Below, in pieces: positions 39,453-48,600 of a stretch of DNA of 64,000 nt. Numbering within the stretch: the first letter of the stretch is position 1; the number at the start of each line of letters is the position of its first letter. Source of the DNA: an uncultured Arenicella sp. (GTDB lineage Bacteria; Pseudomonadota; Gammaproteobacteria; Arenicellales; Arenicellaceae); contig CALINO010000015.1 of NCBI GenBank assembly GCA_938045295.1, forward strand, positions 1 through 64,000, given 5' to 3'. The translations under genes were made by a program, and so were the position numbers. Under the pieces are notes generated by a model. That model was not told the DNA's origin. It did no database searches and was given only the letters and a program-made list of their open reading frames with translations.

Positions 39453-39863
39453 CTAGTTCTTTGCTAACGAAATTGTTGGTGAAGGAACACCCGCCGCCTT
39501 AATGCCATCAACCGCTGCAATAATTGCTTTAGTTTTTGCCTTGCCTTCGGCTTTAATAATCACCGACGACTCTGGGCGCTCAGCAGTTAAGCGTGTGATT
39601 GTTGATTTAATTGCACGCGCATCAAGCAAACGATCTTCGACACGAATCTCACTCAAATTATTGATTTCAACAATAATTGGCTTTGCGTTAATGTCTTCCG
39701 GTGGATCATTGGTTACTGGCGGCTTATTTAAATCTAAGCCCGATTCTTTTACGAAACTGGCGGTAACGATAAAGAAAATAAGCATGATAAATACCACGTC
39801 CAACATAGGGGTGATATCGATATCCGCTTCTTCTTCGGTTTTTTGTTTACCAAGTCTTTTCAT
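39453..39863 (-). CDS. ExbD/TolR family protein, second copy
   Basis: A 136-residue inner-membrane protein with one span, part of a proton-driven motor complex with ExbB-type proteins. The span carries the essential Asp in DITPMLDVVFIMLIFFIVTAS, given in parts: DITPMLDVVF and IMLIFFIVTAS. The periplasmic part ends with VDGIKAAGVPSPTISL. It is clearly a paralogue of the ExbD at 44283-44687, with an almost identical membrane segment but a divergent periplasmic domain. It is the last gene of the operon, 29 bases after the second TtpC gene. Confidence 0.93.
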   Translation of the reverse strand: MKRLGKQKTEEEADIDITPMLDVVFIMLIFFIVTASFVKESGLDLNKPPVTNDPPEDINAKPIIVEINNLSEIRVEDRLLDARAIKSTITRLTAERPESSVIIKAEGKAKTKAIIAAVDGIKAAGVPSPTISLAKN

Positions 39864-39892
39864 TATTTAATCCTCACTAACTTGAGCCTAGC

Positions 39893-41314
39893 TTAACCTA
39901 GGCTCTCGTATTTTTCTGCCACCAAGCCTGCGGCTTGCTCCTCTAAAATGCCTTCGACGCTCTTAGCCCTGCTGGAAACAATCCAGTGTGCAAACACCGT
40001 AGGTATCGCAACAACTAAGCCAAGAACCGTAGTTACCAAGGCCTGAGAAATACCGCCAGCCATGGTTTGTGGGTCACCGGCACCAAACAAGGTAATCGCT
40101 TGGAAAGTCTGAATCATACCGGTCACGGTACCCAGTAAACCTAGCAGAGGTGCAACCACGGCGATGATCTTAATGAACATCACCCAACGGTTAATCTTTG
40201 GTGATTCTTTTAAAGTGGCTTCAGCCAGCTTAAGTTCTAATGACTCAGGGTCAGATTGAGGATTGTCTTGATACACCTTAATCACTCGACCCAATGGGTT
40301 CTTCAGTGATGGGCGTTTCATATCACGCGCTTGCTTTTTAACCGAGGCTTCAACCCCCATTAACATTAAGAAGCGTAACACGGCAATCGCCAAGGCAATT
40401 AAGCCTAGACCGATAATCACGTAACCAACCACACCACCTTCATCAATTTTTTCCGCTAATGAAGGTTTTTGCACGAATGCGGCCAATAAACCACCGCGGG
40501 CTGGGTCAAGTTTAAACGCGGTAATGCCAGAGCTTGCGTTTTGCAATGCGTTTGAGCCATCAGTAAAGCTTGAGCCCATTTGGCGCTCTAACGCCACCAA
40601 ACCACGCTTATTATCAAACCTAACAATGTCATCGCCAGACACCAAGTTGAATGCGCCAACTCGAGTTACTTTTTTATCACGCTCCTCGTACAGTGCCGTT
40701 CGAGTTGCCTTGCCTTCGTCGTCAACACCGTCTTCATAGCCTGTTAAATAAGAAACAGGCGCATTATAGCTAATGACTTTACCCTGCTCAGTCATCTCAT
40801 TTTGCAGCTGAACCCAGAGGTCTTCGATTTCATCGATTTGCACCAGCTCAGTTAAGCTGGCCATCTTTTCAACCATTTGACGAAGGTTTTCAGCACGCTC
40901 GGGGTATTGAGCACTGATAATAGATGTTTTGTATTCTTCTTGCGCTTCTGAAGCTGACAACTGAATAACACCAAACAACTGTTTTAGGTCACCCAATTCA
41001 CGCGCTAACTCTTCTTGCAGTTCAGCGAGCTTGACATCGTTAGCGTCAAATTGACTTTCAAGGCTGGCGGAGATGTTTTCTTGCCGCACTCGCTCATTCG
41101 TCATTGAGCGTAATCGACCTTGCTCTTTGTTTAAGTTGGCTTTAAAGCGACTCTCACGAGCACGTTCAGCATTGCGGTCTTTGGTTGCACCAGACTGAGC
41201 GGCACGCAGCACGCTGTCAATATTCATTGTTTGCGCATTAGCGGTAGTCGTAATGCCCAAAGAAGTGAATGCAAGTACGCCCGTTATCGCGGCGGTTTTT
41301 AATAGGTGTTTCAT
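39893..41314 (-). CDS. TtpC-like long ExbB/MotA-TolQ protein, second copy
   Basis: A 472-residue protein. The ATG at 41314 follows the DUF3450 stop as TAATATG; the longer frame beginning at 41335 overlaps that gene and is unlikely. A signal peptide (KHLLKTAAITGVLAFTSLGITTTANAQ in part) is followed by a periplasmic coiled-coil region of about 200 residues, then a first membrane span (GYVIIGLGLIALAIAVLRFL). The ExbB core follows: VAPLLGLLGTVTGMIQTFQ and GISQALVTTVLGLVVAIP. This is the TtpC architecture of Vibrio TonB2 systems. It is paralogous to the protein at 45379-46716. Confidence 0.92.
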   Translation of the reverse strand: MKHLLKTAAITGVLAFTSLGITTTANAQTMNIDSVLRAAQSGATKDRNAERARESRFKANLNKEQGRLRSMTNERVRQENISASLESQFDANDVKLAELQEELARELGDLKQLFGVIQLSASEAQEEYKTSIISAQYPERAENLRQMVEKMASLTELVQIDEIEDLWVQLQNEMTEQGKVISYNAPVSYLTGYEDGVDDEGKATRTALYEERDKKVTRVGAFNLVSGDDIVRFDNKRGLVALERQMGSSFTDGSNALQNASSGITAFKLDPARGGLLAAFVQKPSLAEKIDEGGVVGYVIIGLGLIALAIAVLRFLMLMGVEASVKKQARDMKRPSLKNPLGRVIKVYQDNPQSDPESLELKLAEATLKESPKINRWVMFIKIIAVVAPLLGLLGTVTGMIQTFQAITLFGAGDPQTMAGGISQALVTTVLGLVVAIPTVFAHWIVSSRAKSVEGILEEQAAGLVAEKYESLG

Positions 41315-41315
41315 A

Positions 41316-42098
41316 TTAAATAGTCTCCGGCGCAATAATTGGAAGAGTCATCAGATTAGCAGGCGCTTTACCTTGGCTAATTCGAATCGCTTGAGCTATG
41401 CCTTCACTGTGAGAAGAGTCTAACTCTTTCCACTGCTTATTTGGCTTGTCCCAATAGCCCGACTCACCACCATCAATGGTTTGATAGTACAAGCCAGCAC
41501 GACCTACTTGCAGAATATTAACCGTACGCTTGGCACCGTTAATGTCTAACTCTTCAGTATAGACATCAACCGTTTTACCATAGTTGTTTTCGGTTGAGTA
41601 CGCTTCCAACACCTGGCGAAAACGCTCTGCCGCAGCGATATTGGCGTTGGTTAAATAGCCTTTAATGCGACTCACGCGAGCACGACGCTCTTCAAGCTTG
41701 AAAGGCATGTCGGCTTCAATGAATTTATCGAGCCCACTGATCATACGCAACATTAGCGGTACAATTTGACGCTCAATCAACGACGCATCTTCGATTGAAC
41801 GCTCCAACTTAGTCATGGCAACGGTCTGAGCTTCAAGTGTGCGACGCATGCGATCATTATACTGTTTCAACACATCAACACTCTTGCGCTGTTGATGGTA
41901 TTTAGTAATCACTTTCTCAGTATCTTCCGAGATTTTATCAATGCGTTTCTGCGATGCGGTGGCCGTTTTACCACGCGCAACACCGGCGCGAACAATATCA
42001 TCGGTTTGGTCAGCCCAAGCGCTCAAAGGCATTAGCGAAACTAACGCTAATCCGAACACGCCTGTTTTCAATTTTGCCTTAAGTACTGATGTACTCAT
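41316..42098 (-). CDS. DUF3450 periplasmic protein, second copy
   Basis: A 260-residue exported protein: signal peptide ending SLMPLSAWA, then a coiled-coil stretch (residues about 45-120) and the family core DKFIEADMPFKLEERRARV, VGRAGLYYQT and the final PIIAPE. DUF3450 genes are regularly found just upstream of TtpC/ExbB genes, and the product is thought to belong to that complex; its biochemical role is unknown. A copy at 46718-47419 has the same order and the same leader sequence, ACAAGAGGTTAAGT, before the start. Its last codons contain the CGGAG that serves the next gene. Confidence 0.9.
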   Translation of the reverse strand: MSTSVLKAKLKTGVFGLALVSLMPLSAWADQTDDIVRAGVARGKTATASQKRIDKISEDTEKVITKYHQQRKSVDVLKQYNDRMRRTLEAQTVAMTKLERSIEDASLIERQIVPLMLRMISGLDKFIEADMPFKLEERRARVSRIKGYLTNANIAAAERFRQVLEAYSTENNYGKTVDVYTEELDINGAKRTVNILQVGRAGLYYQTIDGGESGYWDKPNKQWKELDSSHSEGIAQAIRISQGKAPANLMTLPIIAPETI

Positions 42099-42200
42099 AC
42101 TTAACCTCTTGTTTTAATTCGCTCTAACCTAGAGGTTAGAGTGTATTTATTTTGTTGTTGTGTCGTGATAATCACAGACCAGAACCAAAAACGGTACGTT

Positions 42201-43574
42201 TTATGTCGTCTTTGGTTCGACATCAGTACTGATGACAATTTCTTTTTTCAATTCTTCTTCACGCTTCATTTCAGCCTGAACATATTTAATCCAGTTGCCG
42301 GCCGTGGCCGCTGATTTTTCATAACGTAAGGCTTTGTTGAAGGTTTCTAATGCCGACTTAGGCCGCTTGAGCTCAAACTGAACCAAACCAAGGCTGATCA
42401 TAGTTTGACCGGTGTCACGCAACTTGCCTTTTGACAGCGCTCTTTTCAAAGCACCTTCAGCATTACGCCATTGATTCAAGTTAATGTAAGCTTGCGCTAA
42501 TTGGTCATCAATTTTGCCATCTTTGGTATTCAACTTAGCCGCTTGAGCTAATGGGTCAAGCGCCTTTTCATACTCTCTGGCGGCAAACAATGCTTGCGAG
42601 TACGTGCGGTAGTTTTTCAATGTTTTCTTGAACACACCCGACTTAAAACCTTCTTCCATAATGCTGGCGGCTTTATAAGGGTTGTCCAAGTTCATCATTA
42701 ACGAACTGACTGTATTTAATTCAGACTCACTCTTCAGCAAGCCATTGTCATACATGCCTAGGTACAAACCACCCATGCTCTGATAATCATCAAGCTCATT
42801 GAACACGTAACCCAAAGACAATAAATAGTTCTTCTTCGGGTAATGCCTTACCAATTGCTTAACCACTGGCAGCATCTTTTTATACTCGCGCTTCTCACGA
42901 TAAATACTGCTTAAAAGATTCAACCAGCCCTCTTTAGGAGTGCTGCCCAACTCTTTGTACTTGCTGATCCCTTTTTGTACATTCGGCAACGCATTGTCGT
43001 ATTGCTTAAGCTGATAATACGCTTGGCCAATCAACATATAAGCATCGGCCGACGGATCTTCTTGAGTTTTAAACCAACGCTGAGCATACGACAGTGCTTC
43101 TCGGTAGTTTTCTTGTAAAAACAATACCTGAGCAACTTGGTATAACATTTGGTTTGAAAAGCCCACCGAAATGCCATCTTGAATATTGGTCACCGCTTTA
43201 AACTCACGCAGCGCGCAGCCTAAATTATCTTGATTCAAGCAGATGCTGCCATTGAAGTTATGGTAGTAGGCCTTCTCGATATTATTCAAATCAGGCTCAG
43301 CACCCAATTTTCGTAATAATGCTTTGGCGCCATTAAGGTCTTCAGCATCCAGCGCAGCACTGATTTTCTCAAATGATTTTACGTGCTTAGCGCGTATCGA
43401 TTCTACTCGACGAGTTTTCCTCTTAGGGGCATCGTTTTGTGCTTGCACCACTTGTGATTCAAACACCGCCGTTTCTAAACCGGCGGATAATGGCAACACT
43501 AACGCGGTGAGCATTAACGGTTTAATAACCGCCTTCACTGCTCGCGTGATACTTACTGTGTTAATACCAGTCAT
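42201..43574 (-). CDS. Periplasmic TPR-repeat protein of the TonB operon
   Basis: An exported protein of about 457 residues. The start is taken at the ATG at 43574 with AAGG about 9 bases upstream; a GTG lies three codons earlier. A signal peptide is followed by a charged stretch, then many tetratricopeptide-type helices: EDPSADAYMLIGQAYYQLKQYDNAL, read in parts, SSIYREKREYKKML, KIDDQLAQAYINLNQWRNAE and LGLVQFELKRPKSALETFNKAL. A TPR protein directly after tonB2 is a known feature of the Vibrio TonB2 cluster, where it is required for full function. It probably scaffolds the complex in the periplasm. Confidence 0.87.
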   Translation of the reverse strand: MTGINTVSITRAVKAVIKPLMLTALVLPLSAGLETAVFESQVVQAQNDAPKRKTRRVESIRAKHVKSFEKISAALDAEDLNGAKALLRKLGAEPDLNNIEKAYYHNFNGSICLNQDNLGCALREFKAVTNIQDGISVGFSNQMLYQVAQVLFLQENYREALSYAQRWFKTQEDPSADAYMLIGQAYYQLKQYDNALPNVQKGISKYKELGSTPKEGWLNLLSSIYREKREYKKMLPVVKQLVRHYPKKNYLLSLGYVFNELDDYQSMGGLYLGMYDNGLLKSESELNTVSSLMMNLDNPYKAASIMEEGFKSGVFKKTLKNYRTYSQALFAAREYEKALDPLAQAAKLNTKDGKIDDQLAQAYINLNQWRNAEGALKRALSKGKLRDTGQTMISLGLVQFELKRPKSALETFNKALRYEKSAATAGNWIKYVQAEMKREEELKKEIVISTDVEPKTT

Positions 43575-43675
43575 ATTGTTCACCTTTTTATACTCATTTT
43601 GACGTTAATATTTCATTGCTTAGCAATAAACGTAATGACGGCCTACTAAATAAAGCCGTCACTTAGGTTAACGTC

Positions 43676-44278
43676 TTAACAATTTCCACCTTCCATTTCG
43701 AACTTAATTCGAATTGGAACGTTTGGCACATCAACAGGCTTACCGCCCACTTGACGTGGCTTATATTTATATTTCAAAGCCGCTTTCACCGCCGCTCGCT
43801 CAAACATTTTTGACGAACTTGACGTTACTACCGCATCGCGAGTACCGCCGGCTGCAGTCACGGTATACATTAACTCCACCCAGCCACACAAACCGCGTTC
43901 AGCAGCTCGGCGAGGGTATACAGGCGGTGCACGAAATACCGGAAGGTATTCACCGTCATTAGAGTTAAAACCTTTGGTACTGGTGTTAATACCAATTTTT
44001 ACTGCGCCTAATGCTAAGTTTGAGTCAATATCAACCTTGTCTGGAACAACATCGTTGTCAGGCAAATCAGGTTGCTCTTGAACCTCGTCAGGGCGTTCAG
44101 GTTTTGCGGTAATCGTTTCTACGTCTTCATTTTTAGGGATGAATGAAAACTCTGGCAACTTCAGCGCTTTGGACTTTTCAAGCTCAGGCTCGTCCATTTT
44201 GATCAACGCGTACATCGCAATGATCAAACCCAAAGTAACGAAAATCGCGATAATAAATGATGAAAAAGATCTAATCAT
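43676..44278 (-). CDS. TonB2-type energy transducer
   Basis: A 200-residue TonB protein: N-terminal membrane anchor (FIIAIFVTLGLIIAMYALI), a short acidic/Pro-rich periplasmic linker (PERPDEVQEQPDLPDND) and a C-terminal TonB domain (FRAPPVYPRRAAERGLCGWVELMYTV, in parts; AAVKAALKYKYKPRQVGG). The short linker is the pattern seen for TonB2 proteins. It delivers energy from the ExbB/ExbD motor to outer-membrane receptors. The start is 4 bases after the ExbD stop. No TonB-dependent receptor gene is in this window, so the substrate is unknown. Confidence 0.93.
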   Translation of the reverse strand: MIRSFSSFIIAIFVTLGLIIAMYALIKMDEPELEKSKALKLPEFSFIPKNEDVETITAKPERPDEVQEQPDLPDNDVVPDKVDIDSNLALGAVKIGINTSTKGFNSNDGEYLPVFRAPPVYPRRAAERGLCGWVELMYTVTAAGGTRDAVVTSSSSKMFERAAVKAALKYKYKPRQVGGKPVDVPNVPIRIKFEMEGGNC

Positions 44279-44282
44279 GATT

Positions 44283-44687
44283 CTACTCCGACTTCGTTGA
44301 AACGCGGGTTACTTCAATGCCAGCATCTCGCAACTTGTCAACCACTTCCAGCACAGCTTCGGCTTCAGAATTAATATCCGCCTGCACCATTATCTCGCCT
44401 TCCGGGTTTTCAGCGCGCAATCGGCCCAAATTAGCCTTAATGGCTCGCGGGTCGATTTGCTGACGATCTAACCAGATGTCATTATTTTCATCAATTGCCA
44501 GCAAAATACTTGCTCTGGGGCGCTTTTCAGCGTTCTCAGCTTCTGGCTTAGAAATTTTGGCACCACTCTCTTTAATAAAGCTTGCAGTGACGATGAAAAA
44601 GATAAGCATGATAAAAACCACGTCCAACATCGGCGTAATGTCGATCTTGGTATCGTCGTCTTGTCTGCTTCTAGATGCTCGTCTCAT
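44283..44687 (-). CDS. ExbD/TolR family protein, first copy
   Basis: A 134-residue partner of ExbB in the proton-driven complex. After a basic, Arg-rich cytoplasmic N-terminus (RRASRSRQDDD), the single span contains the essential Asp within KIDITPMLDVVFIM. The periplasmic domain ends DKLRDAGIEVTRVS. It is 78 bases downstream of the short exbB and 4 bases upstream of tonB, so it is the direct ExbD of the TonB2 module. Confidence 0.94.
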   Translation of the reverse strand: MRRASRSRQDDDTKIDITPMLDVVFIMLIFFIVTASFIKESGAKISKPEAENAEKRPRASILLAIDENNDIWLDRQQIDPRAIKANLGRLRAENPEGEIMVQADINSEAEAVLEVVDKLRDAGIEVTRVSTKSE

Positions 44688-44765
44688 TTAGTTTCTCCTA
44701 GTTTGAATCGGCGCTTATCACGCCGTTCAAAAATGATAAGGATGTTCGTTTAATCCACTGACCGA

Positions 44766-45290
44766 TTAATGATCCAGTGTTAAATGCTCGTTAATCAATT
44801 CGCGCTCTTGTTCAGCCTTACGCTGCAACCAAAAACTTAAGAACAAGCCCGAAAGAGCCGCCACCATGCCAGCCATAGTAGGCACTGTCGCACGCGACAC
44901 GCCACCGGCCATTGCACGAGCATTACTCGTACCGGTTACGGCCATTACCTGGAACACTTCAATCATGCCGGTTACGGTACCCAGCAGGCCAAACAATGGT
45001 GCTAATGCCACACATGCTTGAATCATTGAAAGGTTTTCACGCAATTTTAATGCCACATTCGACACCAATTGCTCACGAACTTGATGGGCTGCCCATGAGC
45101 TACGCTCACTGCGCGACTCCCATTCGTCAAGCGCGTTTTTAACTGCTTTTTTATGGGGGCCATTGATGTAAAAGATGCGCTCTATAATCATGTACCACAT
45201 GACTATAAGCAGACCTGCAATCAAATAGAGTACCGGGCCACCGAGCTCCATAAAATCGCGGATGTACTCGAAGATAGCTGTAATATCCAT
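44766..45290 (-). CDS. ExbB2-type biopolymer transport protein
   Basis: A 174-residue short ExbB. The first span (GGPVLYLIAGLLIVMWYMII) is followed by a cytoplasmic loop and the MotA/TolQ/ExbB core CVALAPLFGLLGTVTGMIEVFQ with GGVSRATVPTMAGMVAALSGLF. It is shorter than E. coli ExbB, as usual for TonB2 systems, in which TtpC is an additional large ExbB-like partner. It lies between the TtpC and ExbD genes, as in Vibrio. Confidence 0.94.
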   Translation of the reverse strand: MDITAIFEYIRDFMELGGPVLYLIAGLLIVMWYMIIERIFYINGPHKKAVKNALDEWESRSERSSWAAHQVREQLVSNVALKLRENLSMIQACVALAPLFGLLGTVTGMIEVFQVMAVTGTSNARAMAGGVSRATVPTMAGMVAALSGLFLSFWLQRKAEQERELINEHLTLDH

Positions 45291-45378
45291 CTTATTGAAA
45301 CCTCTGTCTCTTGGTTAGTGGCCTGAATTCACTGTTTATTAACAACAAATTCAGACCAAACTTAGAGACCGAGAGCAA

Positions 45379-46716
45379 TTAGCTCTCGATCTTACGTGCA
45401 ACCATACCGGCTGATTGCTCTTCCAAAATTTCTTCAACGCGCTTGGCTTTTGAAGCCGCAGCGGTATGAAGCAATACGATTGGAATAGCCACAACCAAGC
45501 CACAAACGGTGGTTACTAGCGCTTTAGAAATACCGCCAGCCATTAGTTTGGGATCACCGGCACCGAACAAGGTAATAGATTGGAAAGTATCAATCATACC
45601 CAACACTGTACCTAGTAGACCGGCCAATGGCGCAACGACAGACACAATCTTTAAGAACATTAACCAAGACGTTAGTTTTGGCGTTTCTTTCATGATCGCT
45701 TCTGACAAACGCAATTCAACCGCTTCCGTTTCATTGCTGTCAGTGTCTTCAGCCGCTTTTAATACTCGGCCAAGTGGGTTCTTCAAGCTAATGCTTGATG
45801 GGTTGGCCGCTTGTTTTTTAACCGCCGCAGACACACCAAACAATGTGATGATTTTGATGATTGCAATGATTGCCGCAATCAAACCTACACTCAAAATGAT
45901 GTAACCAACGATGCCACCTTGCGCCACACGCTCACTCAAACTTGGGTTTTCTACCGCTGCTTCAAGCAGAGTGCCCAATGTTGGGTCAAGAGCAAAGTTA
46001 GCCGTGCCCGTTGAGTTGAATAAGTCGCCCGCTTGAGATAAGAAACGGCCGTCAGGTTGACGTGGCAAGTCAGCCACACCACCAGCACCGTAAGTTAAGA
46101 ACTTACCGTCGCCGATCAGATTAAATGCACCAACACGAACCACTTGTTGGTCTTCGCGGTTGCCCGCAGCGGTTGCCACAGAAGCAGTGAACTTAGCCAC
46201 TTTACCTTGCTGCACCATTTCGTTGAACAGTGACTTCCACAATGATTCAATTTCAGCGGCACTTACCAACTGATTTGACTGGTTAGACACTTTCTGAGAA
46301 ATAGCATCAAAATTCTTTGTGCGATTCGGGAATTGCGCTGAAATGATTGAACCATCAAACATGGCATCGGCTTCACCAACAACTTGCTGAATGGCACCGA
46401 ACAACTCTTTCAAATCACCCAAAGATTGCTGACGATCGTTACGAACTTTAGTTAAAGCCTCATTGTTAACCGTGTACTGCTGCTCAAGCGCCTCGCTTTG
46501 TGCTTCAAGAGAGGCACGTTGAGTACGAAGCTGTTGCAACAAATTAGCTTTACCGGCGCCGGCACCAGCAAAACGCTTTTGCAGGTCTGACGCTTGTTTG
46601 CTTTGTTCAAATGAACCACTCTTAACTTGATTAAGCAGTTGGTCTACGGTTTGTGATTGCGCTGGCGCAACAATAATAGCGGCTGCTAACGCAACACTAG
46701 ATAATAAACGCTTCAT
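45379..46716 (-). CDS. TtpC-like long ExbB/MotA-TolQ protein, first copy
   Basis: A 445-residue protein from the ATG at 46716, one base after the DUF3450 stop (TAATATG) with GGAGGG upstream. It has a signal peptide (KRLLSSVALAAAIIVAPAQSQ, in part) and a coiled-coil periplasmic region with long helices (LLQQLRTQRASLEAQ). The first membrane span is GIVGYIILSVGLIAAIIAI. The ExbB core follows: VAPLAGLLGTVLGMIDTFQ and GISKALVTTVCGLVVAIP. In Vibrio, TtpC is essential for TonB2 but not TonB1 transport. It precedes exbB-exbD-tonB as in those clusters. Confidence 0.93.
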   Translation of the reverse strand: MKRLLSSVALAAAIIVAPAQSQTVDQLLNQVKSGSFEQSKQASDLQKRFAGAGAGKANLLQQLRTQRASLEAQSEALEQQYTVNNEALTKVRNDRQQSLGDLKELFGAIQQVVGEADAMFDGSIISAQFPNRTKNFDAISQKVSNQSNQLVSAAEIESLWKSLFNEMVQQGKVAKFTASVATAAGNREDQQVVRVGAFNLIGDGKFLTYGAGGVADLPRQPDGRFLSQAGDLFNSTGTANFALDPTLGTLLEAAVENPSLSERVAQGGIVGYIILSVGLIAAIIAIIKIITLFGVSAAVKKQAANPSSISLKNPLGRVLKAAEDTDSNETEAVELRLSEAIMKETPKLTSWLMFLKIVSVVAPLAGLLGTVLGMIDTFQSITLFGAGDPKLMAGGISKALVTTVCGLVVAIPIVLLHTAAASKAKRVEEILEEQSAGMVARKIES

Positions 46717-46717
46717 A

Positions 46718-47419
46718 TTACGCGCCCTCCGGAGCATTAATAGTTAAGCTCAATAGTTCTGGCGCTACTGTTTTTGCCGCCACTTTGATTGCCTTACGGA
46801 TTTCACGATTTTCACTGCTTGGCAACACTTTCCATGTCTTATTCGTGTTGTCATACATGGCCGATGTTTTTTGATCTTTAGTTTGATAATACAAACCCAC
46901 TCGACCCACACGCAGCATGTCTACCGGCGTTTCTTGACCGTCGATATTCAGCACTGAGTCATACGCCTCAACTGTAGTACCGTACTCTAACTCAGCGGAG
47001 TAGATATCCATGATGCTGCGAAAACGCACAGACGTACTTGCTGTTGTATCAACCATTAAGTTTTTAAGAAGATTAACGCTCTTTTGACGCTCTTCCAACT
47101 TGAAAGGCAAGTCTGCTTTCACGAACTTATCTAAGGCAGACACCATTTTGCCCAACAATGGAGCAACTTGTGGCTCTAAACCTTGGGCTGATTGAATAGA
47201 CGCCTGAATTTCAGTATTTGCTTTTGATTGCGCCGCAATTTGGTCTTTAAGCTGGGCGTTATAGACTTTCAAAGCTTCTACTAACTTTAACTCACGCGCA
47301 AATTCACTATCGACTGACGAACCGCCCGCCGACTGCGCCCACCCAGTGGTTGCAGCGGCCGCAGCAATGGCAGTTACCGCCACTGTTCGACCAATCCAAT
47401 TCAACACAGATTTTTTCAT
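46718..47419 (-). CDS. DUF3450 periplasmic protein, first copy
   Basis: A 233-residue exported protein with a signal peptide (VTAIAAAAATTGWA) and an early coiled coil (LKVYNAQLKDQIAAQ). The family core DKFVKADLPFKLEERQKSV, VGRVGLYYQTKD and the ending LTINAPEG follow. It is the first gene of the nine-gene operon. It shares sequence, operon position and the leader ACAAGAGGTTAAGT with the second DUF3450 gene at 41316-42098. Function unknown; association with TtpC is known from gene neighbourhoods. Confidence 0.9.
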   Translation of the reverse strand: MKKSVLNWIGRTVAVTAIAAAAATTGWAQSAGGSSVDSEFARELKLVEALKVYNAQLKDQIAAQSKANTEIQASIQSAQGLEPQVAPLLGKMVSALDKFVKADLPFKLEERQKSVNLLKNLMVDTTASTSVRFRSIMDIYSAELEYGTTVEAYDSVLNIDGQETPVDMLRVGRVGLYYQTKDQKTSAMYDNTNKTWKVLPSSENREIRKAIKVAAKTVAPELLSLTINAPEGA

Positions 47420-48600
47420 TTTAGACTTAACCTCTTGTAATGAAATCTACTTAACTAGATTCAATGGTAATCAACCGTAAAATAGTTGATTGATTAGAAC
47501 TCACAGATGAATTAATTAACACGACCAATGCAGACAACCCTACCGAGCTTCACGTCAACCTATGACAACAAATTCAACTACAAATTAAAACTTATACTTC
47601 GCAAACCAAACCTTCCAGCCCTTAACCGGAATAAAGCAAGTAAGAATACTTTCTTGTTTACATTCAGCTTACTGATTAACAACACGTTCAGTGATTTTTA
47701 AAATAGTTAGCGTTGAGCAACCATTCAAAAGCACACACAAACCACGCCCATGCAGACAAACGCGCATGCGCGAGTCAGCAGACCAAAAGGCAATAGGGCA
47801 AATACAACAGACAAAGAGTAAGTCAAAGGAGCGTAGCGGCGAATATCACCACAACGAAAGAGAAAGAAAGTCTCGCCGATTAAAAGCTACCGCCCAAACA
47901 TGGGAACGGAGGTAAACGGAAAAGCATAGTCAAAGATGTCATCACCGACACAGTTTACTTTTCTATTAACTGCAAAAAATTACACACGTAATTAACGCAG
48001 ACAAACTAATAATCGCAAACACGCAACACACAGCAATGAAATCATCGCCATTACTGACAAATGCCAGCACAGTTGCACGCCATTTTGTGACTTTGAGCTG
48101 ATTTAAACATTGCACATACACCAGCAATAAATACTGATCTGCCACAAAGCAAAAACGCTGTCGCCACAAAAGAGGCTTCTTCTTCTCCTAAGGCTTTCAC
48201 CTACCAAACTTGAAAGCGATGCGCCATGTAAAACAGCCAAATCATCACAAGCAATGTCTAACGTAGATTTTATCTATTATAACTGCCTCGTCTTACCGCA
48301 AGGCTTTTGCCTGCTGAACGATTTTTAACATCTCTCAACAAGCGCAATACAACACATGAGTTCAAATTAATAACGCAAGTGCTTTATATGCTGGAACAAT
48401 AACATTTACTAAAAATGAGTCAATACTCTTTTTCAATTAACACTGTATAACCAACATAATTGGGGAACCAATTCTAACAGCGAAGTAATGCTAGGTCACG
48501 ACTCTGTTAAAATTTTTTCACACATAATTAAACAAAATGTCTGCCTTTGTAAATCTTCTTAATTTTCACTCCAGCAAGAAGCTTACCCAGACAACTGCAA
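47420..48600. other. 1.2-kb region without convincing genes
   Basis: The region between the DUF3450 start and the gltX stop, both leftward, contains only short frames without recognisable features. I see no tRNA, terminator with a T tract, or Fur-box match. The operon promoter is expected within the first few hundred bases above 47420. The stretch 47425-47438 (acttaacctcttgt on the plus strand) is the leader motif shared with the second DUF3450 gene. The rest is AT-rich and could be a long 5' leader, an untranslated RNA or decayed sequence. Confidence 0.5.

Noticed and set aside
47420-47560. Possible Fur box before the TonB operon
   Set aside because: I looked for a GATAATGATTATC-like palindrome on both strands and found no convincing match.
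47691-47915. 74-codon plus-strand frame in the region above the TonB operon
   Set aside because: It is a polar, low-complexity product rich in Arg, Lys and Gln, with no ribosome-binding site or homologous motif that I recognise.
47966-48169. 67-codon minus-strand hydrophobic frame in the same region
   Set aside because: It has no Shine-Dalgarno sequence and no family features, so chance is more likely than a small membrane protein.
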